DNA from: Pseudomonadota bacterium
GTDB taxonomy: Bacteria > Pseudomonadota > Gammaproteobacteria > Xanthomonadales > Xanthomonadaceae
DNA: 64,000 nucleotides
Assembly: GCA_018241125.1 (NCBI GenBank)
Contig: JAFEEL010000033.1
Location: forward strand, 1 to 64,000
Reading direction: 5' to 3'
Position numbers and translations under genes: made by a program. Shown piece by piece: positions 45,322 through 54,167 of this stretch (position 1 is the first letter of the stretch; the number at the start of each line of letters is the position of its first letter). The notes under the pieces are model-generated. The model worked only from the letters and a program-made list of their open reading frames with translations. It ran no database searches and had not been told where the DNA came from.

Positions 45322-46886
45322 GCCGTTACCGCTGCGGGCTGTGCCCATTCGTCGAGCAGGGCTTCGAGCTGCGCCTCGTCGGGCAGCCGGCGCGCATACG
45401 CCGTGGCCTGCCAGCAGGCAACGATGCGCGCGAACAGCGCCGCGTAGCCACGATCGGCCAGCTTGCGGCTGCGGCGCAGGCATTGGCCCTCGGTCGCGCC
45501 CGGTGGCAACGGCGCATCCAGGCCGTCGGAAACCCGCTGCACGCCGGCGCGATACAGCAGGGCCAGCGCCGCGCGCGGCTGGCCGTCACGCCACAGCGCA
45601 CGCACCGCTGCCGGGATGTCGGTGGGCAGCGGCTCGGGTGCGGCCAGCGCCTGCCGATCGAGCGGTGCCGGGTCGTCGGCTGAGGGCGGCGGATCGCGCA
45701 ACCAGCCCAGCCACGCCGCGTGGTGGTAGACGATGAATGCCAGTGCCGCCGCCGCCAGCAGCCACAGCCAATAGCGTGCCGCCAGCGCCATGAAGTCACC
45801 AAGCCCCAGCGACCACTCCGGCGGGCCGCGCAGGTCGGGCTTTTCCGGGTCGCGCAACTGCCAGCGCCAGTCGCGTTCGCTGCGCTGCATGCCGTCGAGC
45901 ACCTGCTTGAGATGGTGCGCGAACGGCGCGCCATCGGCGCGGTAATCCTTGCCGAACAGCGCGGGCAGGCTGGCCGGCGTCGGCGTGTCGCCAGCGTCGT
46001 TGCAGGCCGCAGCGGCGTCTGCCGAGGTGGAGGCAGTGCTGGCACACGCGCTGGCCGCGTGCGCGAGCGACGGCGTGGTCGCCAGTGTCAGCAGCACCAG
46101 CAGCGCGCCGACCACCTGCGCCGAGCGCGCCAGCCGGGCCGCCAGACGGCGGAAGGCGTGCTCGATGTCCCAGGCTTCCAGCTGCACGCGCCGGTTGAGG
46201 TACAGGCCGAAGCCGGCACCGACCACGAACGGTTCGGTCAGTGAGGAAGCCGCCCACACGCAGGCGTTGAACAGCACCTGCGCCCACGGCGGCGGATTTT
46301 CGAACATCTGCCGGAACAGCGCGGCAGTGGCGTCGGGCAGCAAGGGCGTAGGCACCAGCAGCAACACTCCGGAGATCAGGCCCAGAACCAGTACCAGCTC
46401 GAACTCCGCGCCGACGATCAACAACTGGTGGCGCGGGCCGGCGTCGCGACCACGGGTGAGCGCGCGCACGCGTTCGCCGCGCTGCGCGCCACTGACCCGT
46501 TCCAGCAAGTCCACCGGCAACAGCAGCATCCGCGCAAAGTGCAGCCGCCGCCACAGCAGCCACGGCGCGATGGCGTTGCCACCCCAGGTAAAAAATGCGC
46601 GCACGATCGCGCGCAGGCTCGGCGTGTGGCCGAATACCGCCTGCGAGATGGCGTACAGCGGGATGCGGTCGAACAACGGCTTGAGCCACCACATCGCCAG
46701 CAGCGCCAGCCACGGCGTGTCCAGTGCCCAAGCGGCGGCATTGCAGGCGATCCAGACCGGGATGCTGAGCAGGCACCAGGCCGCGAAAATGCGCCCGGCT
46801 TGCGCGCGCACCAGGGCCACGCCCAGGTCGGTGGCTTCCCACGCGCTGCGCGGGCGCAAGGTGATGGTCATGCCCTGTGGCTGCAT
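45318..46886 (-). CDS. DUF4129 domain multi-pass membrane protein
   Basis: A 522-residue protein with several membrane helices in the first half (FAAWCLLSIPVWIACNAAAW; VLVLGLISGVLLLVPTPLL; VVGALLVLLTLA). A periplasmic loop and a further helix near 390 (YWLWLLAAAALAFIVYHHA) follow. The C-terminal DUF4129 domain has VRALWRDGQPRAALALLYRA and GYAALFARIVACWQATAYA. The ATG at 46886 lies 5 bp after the stop of the SpoIIM-like gene; an ATG 15 bp later is an alternative. It is probably part of the MoxR-linked envelope complex. Confidence 0.72.
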   Translation of the reverse strand: MQPQGMTITLRPRSAWEATDLGVALVRAQAGRIFAAWCLLSIPVWIACNAAAWALDTPWLALLAMWWLKPLFDRIPLYAISQAVFGHTPSLRAIVRAFFTWGGNAIAPWLLWRRLHFARMLLLPVDLLERVSGAQRGERVRALTRGRDAGPRHQLLIVGAEFELVLVLGLISGVLLLVPTPLLPDATAALFRQMFENPPPWAQVLFNACVWAASSLTEPFVVGAGFGLYLNRRVQLEAWDIEHAFRRLAARLARSAQVVGALLVLLTLATTPSLAHAASACASTASTSADAAAACNDAGDTPTPASLPALFGKDYRADGAPFAHHLKQVLDGMQRSERDWRWQLRDPEKPDLRGPPEWSLGLGDFMALAARYWLWLLAAAALAFIVYHHAAWLGWLRDPPPSADDPAPLDRQALAAPEPLPTDIPAAVRALWRDGQPRAALALLYRAGVQRVSDGLDAPLPPGATEGQCLRRSRKLADRGYAALFARIVACWQATAYARRLPDEAQLEALLDEWAQPAAVTA

Positions 46887-46891
46887 GCGCG

Positions 46892-47890
46892 TCAGCCTCC
46901 GCCGCTGCCTGCGGTGCCGCGCCCGCCACGCCACAACCACCCCAGCACGCCGGCCCAGACCAGAGCGCCTGCCGTGTATTTCACTCCGGCCGGGATGTCG
47001 GCCTGCGACGACCAGTAGGCCTCGACGAACGCCGCCGCCACCAGCATGGCGAAAATTCCCAGCGCCAGCAGGGCCATTTCCCGCCCAGTCTCGACGAGGG
47101 CGCGGGTGCGCGTGCGCCGCCCGGGGGCGAGGATGGCCAGCCCCAGGCGCAGCCCGCCGGCGCCGGCAATCACGATCGCGGTCAGCTCCAGCCCGGAATG
47201 GCCGACCACGAAACGCCAGAACTGCGGGCCTTCGCCGATGTTGGTCAAGTGCCCGGCAATGGCTCCGAACAACACGCCATTGCTGAGCAGGACGAAGATC
47301 GCGCCGACGCAGGCGAGCAGGCCGCTGGCCAAGGTGCGCAGGCCGATGCTGACGTTGTTGTAGATGTAGAAGGCGAACATCGTCAGGTGCTGGCCGTCGG
47401 TCACCGATAGGCTTTGCCGCTGCGGCGAGTACATGCGCGCAAAGCGGTCGAGTTGATCCTGACTGCACAGGGTGTAGACCAACTCCGGGCGATAGTGCAA
47501 CAGCACCGTGAACCCCGCCGCCGGCACCAGCAACAACAGCGCGGCGATCGCCAGCGCCCAGCCTTGCGCGCGCACCAGCCGCGGGAAGTCGGCGGCCAGA
47601 AAGTCCAGCGCCCGGCGCAGGCGCGGCCGCGGCGGCTGGTAGAGCAGGACATGCCCGCGTTGCACCAGCGCGCGCAGTTCATCGAGCAGCCGATCGGAGT
47701 AGCCACGGCGTTCGGCTAGCGCCAGGTGCTGGCAGACGCGTCGGTAGGCGGCCGGAAAGTCGCTTGCGCTCAGCGGCTGAATACTGGCCGACAACACCCG
47801 TCGCGCGTTTTTGTCCGCGTGTCGATCCAGCCACACCGCCAGCCGCGCCCATTCGCCCTGGTGGGCGCTCTGGAAGGCTTCTTGTTTCAT
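46892..47890 (-). CDS. Stage II sporulation protein M-like membrane protein
   Basis: A 332-residue protein. A soluble N-terminal part (about 110 residues) is followed by the SpoIIM-type membrane domain with about five helices. Marks include FAFYIYNNVSIGLRTLASGL, VLLSNGVLFGAIAGHLTN and FVVGHSGLELTAIVIAGAGG. The organism is not a spore former; in Gram-negatives this family sits in MoxR/DUF58 operons and pairs with RDD proteins, with unknown function. It begins 16 bp after the RDD gene upstream. Confidence 0.8.
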   Translation of the reverse strand: MKQEAFQSAHQGEWARLAVWLDRHADKNARRVLSASIQPLSASDFPAAYRRVCQHLALAERRGYSDRLLDELRALVQRGHVLLYQPPRPRLRRALDFLAADFPRLVRAQGWALAIAALLLLVPAAGFTVLLHYRPELVYTLCSQDQLDRFARMYSPQRQSLSVTDGQHLTMFAFYIYNNVSIGLRTLASGLLACVGAIFVLLSNGVLFGAIAGHLTNIGEGPQFWRFVVGHSGLELTAIVIAGAGGLRLGLAILAPGRRTRTRALVETGREMALLALGIFAMLVAAAFVEAYWSSQADIPAGVKYTAGALVWAGVLGWLWRGGRGTAGSGGG

Positions 47891-47906
47891 CGCTGCATCC
47901 GCGCCA

Positions 47907-48587
47907 TCAGCGCGACCCCAGCAGTGCCCGCGCCATGCCCTGCAAGCGCAGCACTGCCGCCTGCCCGCGGGCGTGGGTGAGTTGCCCCAGCAAGTCGGCC
48001 AGTTCCTGCTGGCGCTCTTCCGTCAACAGGTGCGCGCGCTCGGCGAAGGCGACCAATGCCATGCGCTCCTCGCGGCGCAGCGCCAGCGGCAGATCCAGTG
48101 GCGGAGCCGAAATCTGCGCGGGCGGCTCGGGTTTGGGCTCGACGTACACCACCAGCGTGTTCGCGGCCAGATCGCCCAGCCGCCGTCCCCATGGATCGAA
48201 CCAGCAGGCCAGCAAGCCGATCGCGTAGCCGAACGGCAGCATGTCGGCAGTACGCAGCAGGGTGCGGGTGATCGCGGCCAGCCAGCCCACCGGCGCGCCG
48301 TCGGCGGCGACCACGCGCAGTCCGCACGCCTTCTTGCCCGGCGTCTGCCCCCGCCAGAGCGCTTCGAAAATGATCCAGTAGCCCCACAGCAGGCCGAACA
48401 GCAACAGCAGGTATGCAGCCATTCCGGTCGCGCCGAACAGTCCCAGGATGCTGGTGCAGGCCACCAGAATGGCGAAACGGATCAGCGCATCGATCGCCCA
48501 GGCGCGCGCCCGCGGCAGCGCGCCGGCCGCGTGCAGGCCGATGCGGATACCCTCGGGCGTCTCGACGTGGCGCAGGGTGTCGAGCAT
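47907..48587 (-). CDS. RDD family membrane protein (first of two)
   Basis: A 226-residue protein. The RDD domain occupies about residues 20-150: ARAWAIDALIRFAILVACTS (first helix with the Arg and Asp), WGYWIIFEALWRGQTPGKKACGLRVV and WFDPWGRRLGDLAANTLVVY. The C-terminal 70 residues are soluble and helical. It is preceded by a second, shorter RDD gene and followed by the SpoIIM-like gene in one operon. RDD proteins may act in transport; none is proven here. Confidence 0.82.
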   Translation of the reverse strand: MLDTLRHVETPEGIRIGLHAAGALPRARAWAIDALIRFAILVACTSILGLFGATGMAAYLLLLFGLLWGYWIIFEALWRGQTPGKKACGLRVVAADGAPVGWLAAITRTLLRTADMLPFGYAIGLLACWFDPWGRRLGDLAANTLVVYVEPKPEPPAQISAPPLDLPLALRREERMALVAFAERAHLLTEERQQELADLLGQLTHARGQAAVLRLQGMARALLGSR

Positions 48588-48609
48588 GGGCCGGTTCAGA
48601 TCGACCGCT

Positions 48610-49137
48610 TCAGATATTGACCACGATGGTGTCGGCGATGTCGTCGTGCAGGCAACGCCGGTTGTCGCGGAAGATCAGCAGCGGATCGAGCAGGGCGAAG
48701 ATGCCGCCGACGAAGGGAATCCCCGACAGCAGGCTGGTCACGAAGCCGCGCAGGAAGATGATGCGCAGCGGTGAACAGGCGCTGCCGTCGCCGCGCACGA
48801 TCTGGATCTTCAACAGCTTCTTGCCGATGGTTTGCTGCGACTGGATGACCAGGATGAGGTTGGCGACCATCACACCCAACAGCAGCAGACCGGCGACGAT
48901 CAACGTGGTGGTTGCCGTGGCCTGCGGCGCGTGCCCGTTGCGCAGGGCGGTGAACACCAGCCCCCACAACACCGCGGCCGGCACCATGTAGGCCAGCCAG
49001 TCGATCATCGCAGCACCAAATCGGGCGCCGCGGCTGGCCAGTTCGCGACTGAGCGGGGTTTGCAGGTCGGCAACGCGCGCCTGCGGCGCGGCGTAGGGGT
49101 TGGCATCCGGCGCTGGAGGCGGGTATGGGTTGGACAT
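48610..49137 (-). CDS. RDD family membrane protein (second, shorter)
   Basis: A 175-residue protein. A Pro/Ala/Tyr-rich start (MSNPYPPPAPDANPYAAPQA) is typical of small RDD proteins. The RDD domain follows: ASRGARFGAAMIDWLAYMVP, QSQQTIGKKLLKIQIVRGDG and RRCLHDDIADTIVV. It is the first gene of the minus-strand operon reaching to 41859; its promoter must lie in the short gap at 49138-49239 shared with the divergent SDR gene. Confidence 0.8.
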   Translation of the reverse strand: MSNPYPPPAPDANPYAAPQARVADLQTPLSRELASRGARFGAAMIDWLAYMVPAAVLWGLVFTALRNGHAPQATATTTLIVAGLLLLGVMVANLILVIQSQQTIGKKLLKIQIVRGDGSACSPLRIIFLRGFVTSLLSGIPFVGGIFALLDPLLIFRDNRRCLHDDIADTIVVNI

Positions 49138-49239
49138 GCTGGGATCCCCCGTTGACGCTTCATCTTACCCGAGCCGTGGCGGGGCAACGCGCCGGGGACG
49201 ACGTGCTAGGGTGCGGTTTTCCTTGGGTCGCCGGTCGCC

Positions 49240-50019
49240 ATGAACGCCCACCCCGCAGATTCGGCTGTGTTCGACCTGACCGGCAAGACCGCGCTGGTGA
49301 CCGGCGCCTCGCGCGGGATCGGCGCGGCCATCGCCCGCCTGCTGGCCGCGCACGGCGCGCACGTGGTGTGCGTCAGCCGCAAGCTCGATGCCTGCGAAGC
49401 CATCGCGGCCGCGATCCGTGCCGCCGGCGGCAGCGCGCAGGCGCAGGCGATGCACGCCGGCGAACCGGCGAGTATCGAGGCGCTGTTCGATACGCTCGAC
49501 GGGCAGGGCCGGGCGCCGCACATCCTGGTCAACAACGCCGCCGCCAACCCGTACTACGGGCCGCTGCTCGACATGGATCTGGCCAGCTACGAAAAGACCG
49601 TGGCGGTGAACCTGCGCGGGTATTTCTGGGCCAGCGTGCAGGCCGCGCGACGAATGCGCGAACACGGCGGCGGGGCGATCGTCAACATCGCTTCGGTGAA
49701 CGCGCGCCGGCCGGCACCTGGGCAGGGCGTGTATTCGATGACCAAGGCCGGCATCGTCAACCTGACTCAGGGCATGGCGCGCGAATGGGCCGCGCACGGC
49801 ATCCGCGTCAACGCGGTGTTGCCGGGTTTGACCGACACGAAATTCGCTGGCGCGATCACCGCCGACGCCAAACTGATGGCGACGATGACCCGGATGATTC
49901 CGCTGGCGCGCGCCGCGCGGCCTGCGGAAATCGCCCCGGCGGTGTTGTTCCTGTGTGCGCCGGCGTCGGCCTACGTCACCGGCGCGGCACTGACGGTGGA
50001 TGGCGGCTATCTGGCGTGA
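49240..50019 (+). CDS. Short-chain dehydrogenase/reductase
   Basis: A 259-residue classical SDR. The cofactor loop TGASRGIGAAIA is near residues 20-31, with ILVNNAAANPYYG, the catalytic Ser in VNIASVNARRPAP and YSMTKAG containing the YxxxK pair, then PGLTDTKFAGAI and the C-terminal VTGAALTVDGGYLA. This pattern resembles glucose 1-dehydrogenase-like or 3-oxoacyl-ACP reductase-like SDRs. It is divergent from the RDD operon. Substrate unknown. Confidence 0.85.
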   Translation: MNAHPADSAVFDLTGKTALVTGASRGIGAAIARLLAAHGAHVVCVSRKLDACEAIAAAIRAAGGSAQAQAMHAGEPASIEALFDTLDGQGRAPHILVNNAAANPYYGPLLDMDLASYEKTVAVNLRGYFWASVQAARRMREHGGGAIVNIASVNARRPAPGQGVYSMTKAGIVNLTQGMAREWAAHGIRVNAVLPGLTDTKFAGAITADAKLMATMTRMIPLARAARPAEIAPAVLFLCAPASAYVTGAALTVDGGYLA

Positions 50020-50064
50020 GACGAGCGCGGCCGTTCCGGCCGGAATGTTGGATCGCGGCTGGAA

Positions 50065-50172
50065 GCCGCTCCCACAAAAGCCGCTCCTACAAAAGCCGCT
50101 GCCGCAAAAGCCGCTGCCGCAAAAGCCGCTGCCACAGAAGCCACAACGACGGCACGCAAGCTTTTGTGGGAG
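50065..50172. repeat. REP-like hairpin with five tandem 15-bp units
   Basis: Five units of 15 bp run from 50065 to 50139 (unit starts 50065, 50080, 50095, 50110, 50125), each GCCGCT followed by CCCACAAAA or a close variant. The segment CTCCCACAAAAG (50069-50080) is repeated inverted at 50161-50172, giving a 12-bp stem around the tandem units. It fills most of the 257-bp gap between the SDR gene and the small membrane protein gene. The structure is seen directly. It resembles an interspersed palindromic element in which one arm was amplified (inferred). Confidence 0.75.
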
Positions 50173-50276
50173 GGCCGGCGACGAAAATTCTGGCGGCGGT
50201 TTGCGCCGTGCGGTAGCGATTGGAGTAGGCTGCGGGTCGAGGTGTGAGTCCCGTCAACAGGGCCCGGAGGTGCTCC

Positions 50277-50441
50277 ATGAACGGTTACTACATCGCGTTG
50301 ATCGTCGTGCTGGTTGCCCTCGTGATCGCGGTGCTGGTCAAGAGCTCGCAGCGCCACGACCCGCCGCGCAACCACCACTGGCCGGAAGGCCCCACCGATG
50401 GCGGCGCTGGCGGCAAGGACGGGCCAGCCGGTACCGGCTGA
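50277..50441 (+). CDS. Small single-span membrane protein
   Basis: A 54-residue protein. One membrane helix, YYIALIVVLVALVIAVLV (about residues 4-21), is followed by a short hydrophilic tail rich in His, Pro, Gly and Asp. A GGAGG site 7 bp before the ATG supports translation. No family is recognised. Confidence 0.55.
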   Translation: MNGYYIALIVVLVALVIAVLVKSSQRHDPPRNHHWPEGPTDGGAGGKDGPAGTG

Positions 50442-50574
50442 GCGGCCCCGGGTGTGACATCCGCGCGGGGCGGGCGGGGCCTGCACCGGCGCCACCCACG
50501 GCGGCAGCGTGGCCGCCGTGGGTGGGTTTCTCATCGTCGCTCGGGCAGGTCGTCCGTGGACGGATCGCCCGCGA

Positions 50575-51822
50575 TCAGCCCTCCCACCACATCCACATGT
50601 CGTCCCAAGCCCGCCCGAAGAATCCGGCCTCGGGAACGGCGGCCAGCGCGACCAACGGGCGTTCGAGCACCGGCTTGCCATCGAGCATCACCCGCAAGGT
50701 GCCGATGCGCTGGCCCTGCGCGATCGGGGCGACGATGTTGCGCGGCACGTCCATCACCGGCTTCAGATCGCCGTAGCGGCCGCGCGGGATCACCACTTCG
50801 ACCGGCGCGGTCAGGCCCAGGTTCACGTCCTTGGCCGCGCCCTTCCACACCTTCAGGTGGGCCAGTTGCACGTTGGCCTGATACAGGTTGTGGTTCTCGA
50901 AGAAACGAAAGCCCCAGTTGAGCAGGGCGAGGTTGGAATCCTCGCGCAGGCGGAAGCCGTCCTTGTCGCCCTTGGCGGCGATGCCCACCACCACCGAGAT
51001 CAGGCGCTGGTCGCCGCGCTTGGCCGAGGCGGCAAGGCAGAAGCCGGCGGCATTGGTGTGCCCGGTCTTGATGCCGTCCACGGTGGGGTCGCGGCCGAGC
51101 AGCTCGTTGCGGTTGTACTGGCGGATCTTGTTGTAGGTGTACTCGCGTTCCTTGTAGATCGCGTACTCGGCTGGGTAGTCGTGGATGAGTGCGCGCGCCA
51201 AGATCGCCACGTCGTGCACGCTGGTGTAGTGGTCGGGGTTGGACAGCCCGTGCGGGTTGGCGTAGTGGGTGTTCTTCATGCCCAGCTTGGCGGCGTACTG
51301 GTTCATCAGCGCCACGAACGACTCCACGCTGCCGGCCACATGCTCGGCCAGCGCCAGTGCGGCGTCGTTGCCGGACTGGATGATCAGCCCGCGCTGCACG
51401 TCGGCCAGCGGCACCTTGGAGTTCAGATCGAACGCGCTGAACGAGCCGTCGGTGCCGGCGCCGCCTTCCTTCCATGCGCGCTGGGATATCGCCACCGGCT
51501 GGTTGGGGTCGATCTTGCCGTGCGCCAGTTCGGCGGCGACCACATACGAGGTCATGATCTTGGTCAGGCTGGCCGGTTCGATGCGCTCGTCCGGGTTCTT
51601 CGACGCCAGAATCTGCCCGGTGTCGTAATCCATCAGGATCCACGCCTTGCCGGTGTTGTCCGGCGCCGGCGGAATGGCCATGTTGTCGGCCGAGGCGCCC
51701 GGCTGCGGCGCGACGGGCACCGGTTGCGGCTGCGGCTGCGGTTGCGGCGCGGCCAAGGCGACGCTGGCAAGGGCGGCGGACAACACGGTGGCAGCGATGG
51801 ACAAGCGGCGGCGCGTGGGCAT
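50575..51822 (-). CDS. D-alanyl-D-alanine carboxypeptidase, PBP5/6 (DacA/DacC) family
   Basis: A 415-residue penicillin-binding protein. The signal peptide (RRRLSIAATVLSAALASVALA) is followed by a Pro/Gln repeat linker (PQPQPQPQPVPVAP). The catalytic SxxK is SLTK in PASLTKIMTSYV (about residue 85), the SxN motif is IQSGNDAALALAEH and the KTG triad is GIKTGHTNAAGFC. A C-terminal beta-rich PBP5-type domain ends in an aromatic amphipathic stretch (AWDDMWMWWEG) likely to anchor to the inner membrane. It trims the terminal D-Ala of peptidoglycan pentapeptides in the periplasm. Confidence 0.92.
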   Translation of the reverse strand: MPTRRRLSIAATVLSAALASVALAAPQPQPQPQPVPVAPQPGASADNMAIPPAPDNTGKAWILMDYDTGQILASKNPDERIEPASLTKIMTSYVVAAELAHGKIDPNQPVAISQRAWKEGGAGTDGSFSAFDLNSKVPLADVQRGLIIQSGNDAALALAEHVAGSVESFVALMNQYAAKLGMKNTHYANPHGLSNPDHYTSVHDVAILARALIHDYPAEYAIYKEREYTYNKIRQYNRNELLGRDPTVDGIKTGHTNAAGFCLAASAKRGDQRLISVVVGIAAKGDKDGFRLREDSNLALLNWGFRFFENHNLYQANVQLAHLKVWKGAAKDVNLGLTAPVEVVIPRGRYGDLKPVMDVPRNIVAPIAQGQRIGTLRVMLDGKPVLERPLVALAAVPEAGFFGRAWDDMWMWWEG

Positions 51823-52133
51823 GTGGATACAGTCTCCGAAGTGGGCAAGCGATGGCGGTTCGACCGGCCGATGGCGGCGGAGTTTAATCGTTCGCGCGTA
51901 AAAGGATGTTGTGCGTCTTCCCGAAGCGTGCACGCGTGCGCAATTCAGTGATCGATGACCGCGATCGTGGTGAGGCGCGGGCAGGCCGAAGGCCGAGGCC
52001 GCGATCGAACCACGACCACGGCACGGATCTTCACGCCGGGAATCTCACGCCGGGGTGCTACCGCCAGCGATGCTCGCCGTCGCGCCGGACGGGCGCGGTA
52101 GAATGGGCGCTTCCCGTTCCCCGCGAGCCGCCC
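51823..52133. repeat. Intergenic region with a dispersed repeat copy
   Basis: A 311-bp divergent gap. The stretch 51961-52017 matches, in reverse complement, the stretch at 4819-4874: both share CGTGGT...AGGCGCG...GAGGCCGCGATCGAACCAC. No gene is supported. The promoters of the carboxypeptidase and glutaredoxin genes should lie at its two ends. Confidence 0.55.
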
Positions 52134-53063
52134 ATGTCCCTCGATCCCGCCCTGCGCCAACGCATCGACGCGCTGTTGCACGCCCACCCGGTGGTGCTGT
52201 TCATGAAAGGCAGCCCGGGTGCGCCGCGCTGTGGTTTTTCCGCGAAGGCATCGGGCATCTTGTCGTCCATGCTGCCGACCTACGCCAGCGTGGACGTGCT
52301 GGAGGATCCGGACATCCGCGAGGGCATCAAGCTCTACGGCAGCTGGCCGACCATCCCGCAGTTGTACGTCGGCGGCGAGCTGGTGGGCGGTTCGGACATC
52401 ATCGAGCAGATGGCCGGCAGCGGGCAGTTGCATGCGCTGCTCGGCGTGCCCGCGCCCGATCGCACGCCGCCTGCGATCACCGTCACGCCGGCAGCGCTGG
52501 CGGCGATCGGCAAGGCGATGGCCGACGTGCCCGCGGGCGTGGGCCTGCACCTGTCGGTCGATCCGCAGTTCAACGCGCAGTTCCAGCTCAAGCCGGTGAG
52601 TGGGCATGAGATCGTGGCGGTTGCAGATGGTTTGAAGATCCATCTGGATCTGGCCAGCGTGCCGCGGGCGCGCGGTATCGCCATCGACTGGATCGAGGAC
52701 GCACGCGGGGCCGGGTTGTCGGTGCGCAATCCCAACGCGCCGGCGGCGGTGAAGTCGATCAGTGTGCAGCAGCTGCACGAGCGCATCCTTGCCGGCGCGA
52801 TCGACGTGATCGACGTGCGACCGCCGACGGGGCGCGCGGCGGCGCCATTCCCGCAGCCGCACGAGGTGCTCGACGACGCCAGTCGCGCGCGCCTGGAGGC
52901 GTTGCCCAAGGATGTGCCGATCGCCTTCATCTGCCACCACGGCAGCTCCAGCCGGCGCGCCGCCGAGCACTTCCGCGATCTCGGCTTCCACGACGTGTAC
53001 ACCGTCGATGGCGGCATCGACGCGTGGGCGAAGCAGATCGACCCGAGCGTGCCGATCTACTGA
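52134..53063 (+). CDS. grxD: Three-domain monothiol glutaredoxin (Grx4 - A-type-carrier-like - rhodanese)
   Basis: A 309-residue protein. The Grx4 domain (1-105) has the CGFS active site in APRCGFSAKASGIL (Cys about 34) and WPTIPQLYVGGELVGGSDII for glutathione binding, as in Fe-S cluster carriers. The middle part (about 110-205) has an A-type carrier-like pattern (ITVTPAALAAIGKAM; GIAIDWIEDARGAGLSVRNPNAP) but lacks the usual cluster cysteines. The last 100 residues form a rhodanese domain with Cys in FICHHGSSSRRAAEHF. The composite is longer than the usual Grx4 (about 110 residues). It probably serves Fe-S cluster transfer or sulfur handling in the cytoplasm. Confidence 0.9.
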   Translation: MSLDPALRQRIDALLHAHPVVLFMKGSPGAPRCGFSAKASGILSSMLPTYASVDVLEDPDIREGIKLYGSWPTIPQLYVGGELVGGSDIIEQMAGSGQLHALLGVPAPDRTPPAITVTPAALAAIGKAMADVPAGVGLHLSVDPQFNAQFQLKPVSGHEIVAVADGLKIHLDLASVPRARGIAIDWIEDARGAGLSVRNPNAPAAVKSISVQQLHERILAGAIDVIDVRPPTGRAAAPFPQPHEVLDDASRARLEALPKDVPIAFICHHGSSSRRAAEHFRDLGFHDVYTVDGGIDAWAKQIDPSVPIY

Positions 53064-53074
53064 GCGCGGCGCCG

Positions 53075-53434
53075 ATGCACTTGTCTGCCGAACACTGGCG
53101 CGAGCTGACCGCCGTCCTCGTGCTGCTGGCGTTGACCGTGCTGCCGGTATCGCTGGCGGCTGGAGTGGTCAACGCACGTCGTTCCGGGATGTTGTGGAGC
53201 GCGCTGGCGGTGTTTGTCGGCGGCATCGTCGCGCAGTTTGCGCTGGTGGCGATGGGCGCCACGACCGCCGGCGTGGTCGTGGCGTTTCTGGCGATGTGCG
53301 CGATCTACGCGCTGGTGCTGCGCACCTCGCTGCTGGGCGGCATCGGCATCGCCGTGCTGGCGTTCATCCTGCAAGTGTTGTTCGCCTTCGCGCTGGCCCT
53401 CGTGGGCCTGCATTTGCACGGCTGGCCGCGCTGA
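53075..53434 (+). CDS. Small multi-pass membrane protein of unknown function
   Basis: A 119-residue protein with about four membrane helices (TAVLVLLALTVLPVSLAAGV; MLWSALAVFVGGIVAQFALV; GVVVAFLAMCAIYALVL; GIGIAVLAFILQVLFAFALA) and almost no soluble part. It starts 12 bp after grxD and is probably co-transcribed. No family recognised. Confidence 0.65.
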   Translation: MHLSAEHWRELTAVLVLLALTVLPVSLAAGVVNARRSGMLWSALAVFVGGIVAQFALVAMGATTAGVVVAFLAMCAIYALVLRTSLLGGIGIAVLAFILQVLFAFALALVGLHLHGWPR

Positions 53435-53445
53435 GGTCTTTCCGA

Positions 53446-54006
53446 TCAACCGAAACCGCCACCGGCATCCAGCCATTGTTGTTCGGCCTGCGTGGTGGTG
53501 CGACCCAGCGCGGCGTTGCGGTGCGGGAAGCGGCCGAAACGCGCGATTGCCTCGTGGTGACGGCGCGCGTAGTCGAGCGTGCTGGCATCGCCCAGCGCGG
53601 TGAACAGGCGCATCGATTCGTCTTGATCGGCCAGCGCCTCGGAATGCTCGAACGGCAGGTAGAAAAACATCCGCAACGATGCATCGACCGCAGCGTCGAA
53701 ACCGGCGTCGATCGCGGCGCTCGCGTGCTGGCGTGCCAGCGGGTCGGTGGCGAAGGCGTGCGCGCTGTCGCGAAAGATATTGCGCGGGATCTGGTCGAGC
53801 AGCAGCACCAGCGCCAATGCGCCGTCGGCGCTGCTCATCCAGTCGTCTAGTTCGCGGCGCGCAGCGGCCATGTGCGCAGCGCCAAAATCGGTGCGCAAGC
53901 GCTCGTCGAAATTGGCATTGCGCGTGAACCACCGGCGGTAGCCAGCCTCGCGCCAGCAGGCGAGCAGGGCGAGGGCAAGGGGCGGAACCTCAGCGTGCGC
54001 TGGCAT
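53446..54006 (-). CDS. DUF924 family protein
   Basis: A 186-residue soluble helical protein with the DUF924 marks: ALVLLLDQIPRNIFRDSAHAF, ATDPLARQHA, RMFFYLPFEHSEALADQD and HHEAIARFGRFPHRNAALGR. Members resemble transmembrane-protein or TPR-like folds and have no established role. The ATG at 54006 begins at the conserved region; an upstream in-frame start adds an unlikely leader. It converges with the preceding membrane protein gene. Confidence 0.82.
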   Translation of the reverse strand: MPAHAEVPPLALALLACWREAGYRRWFTRNANFDERLRTDFGAAHMAAARRELDDWMSSADGALALVLLLDQIPRNIFRDSAHAFATDPLARQHASAAIDAGFDAAVDASLRMFFYLPFEHSEALADQDESMRLFTALGDASTLDYARRHHEAIARFGRFPHRNAALGRTTTQAEQQWLDAGGGFG

Positions 54007-54167
54007 GTGCGGCTCTCGTGGGCAGGTCGGTACAGCATACGCGGCGCGCAAACCGTGCGTGGCCGCCGCGCAGATGGCGCAATGCCCGGGTTCGGGCTAC
54101 AGTCGGAGCGCGCCATCGGCGTCAATAGCGATCGCAAAATCCGCGCCACGTGCACACGGAGGTCGAC

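Noticed and set aside
46892-47890. Sporulation function suggested by the SpoIIM-like gene
   Set aside because: The family is widespread in Gram-negatives within MoxR/DUF58 operons, and no other sporulation gene is present.
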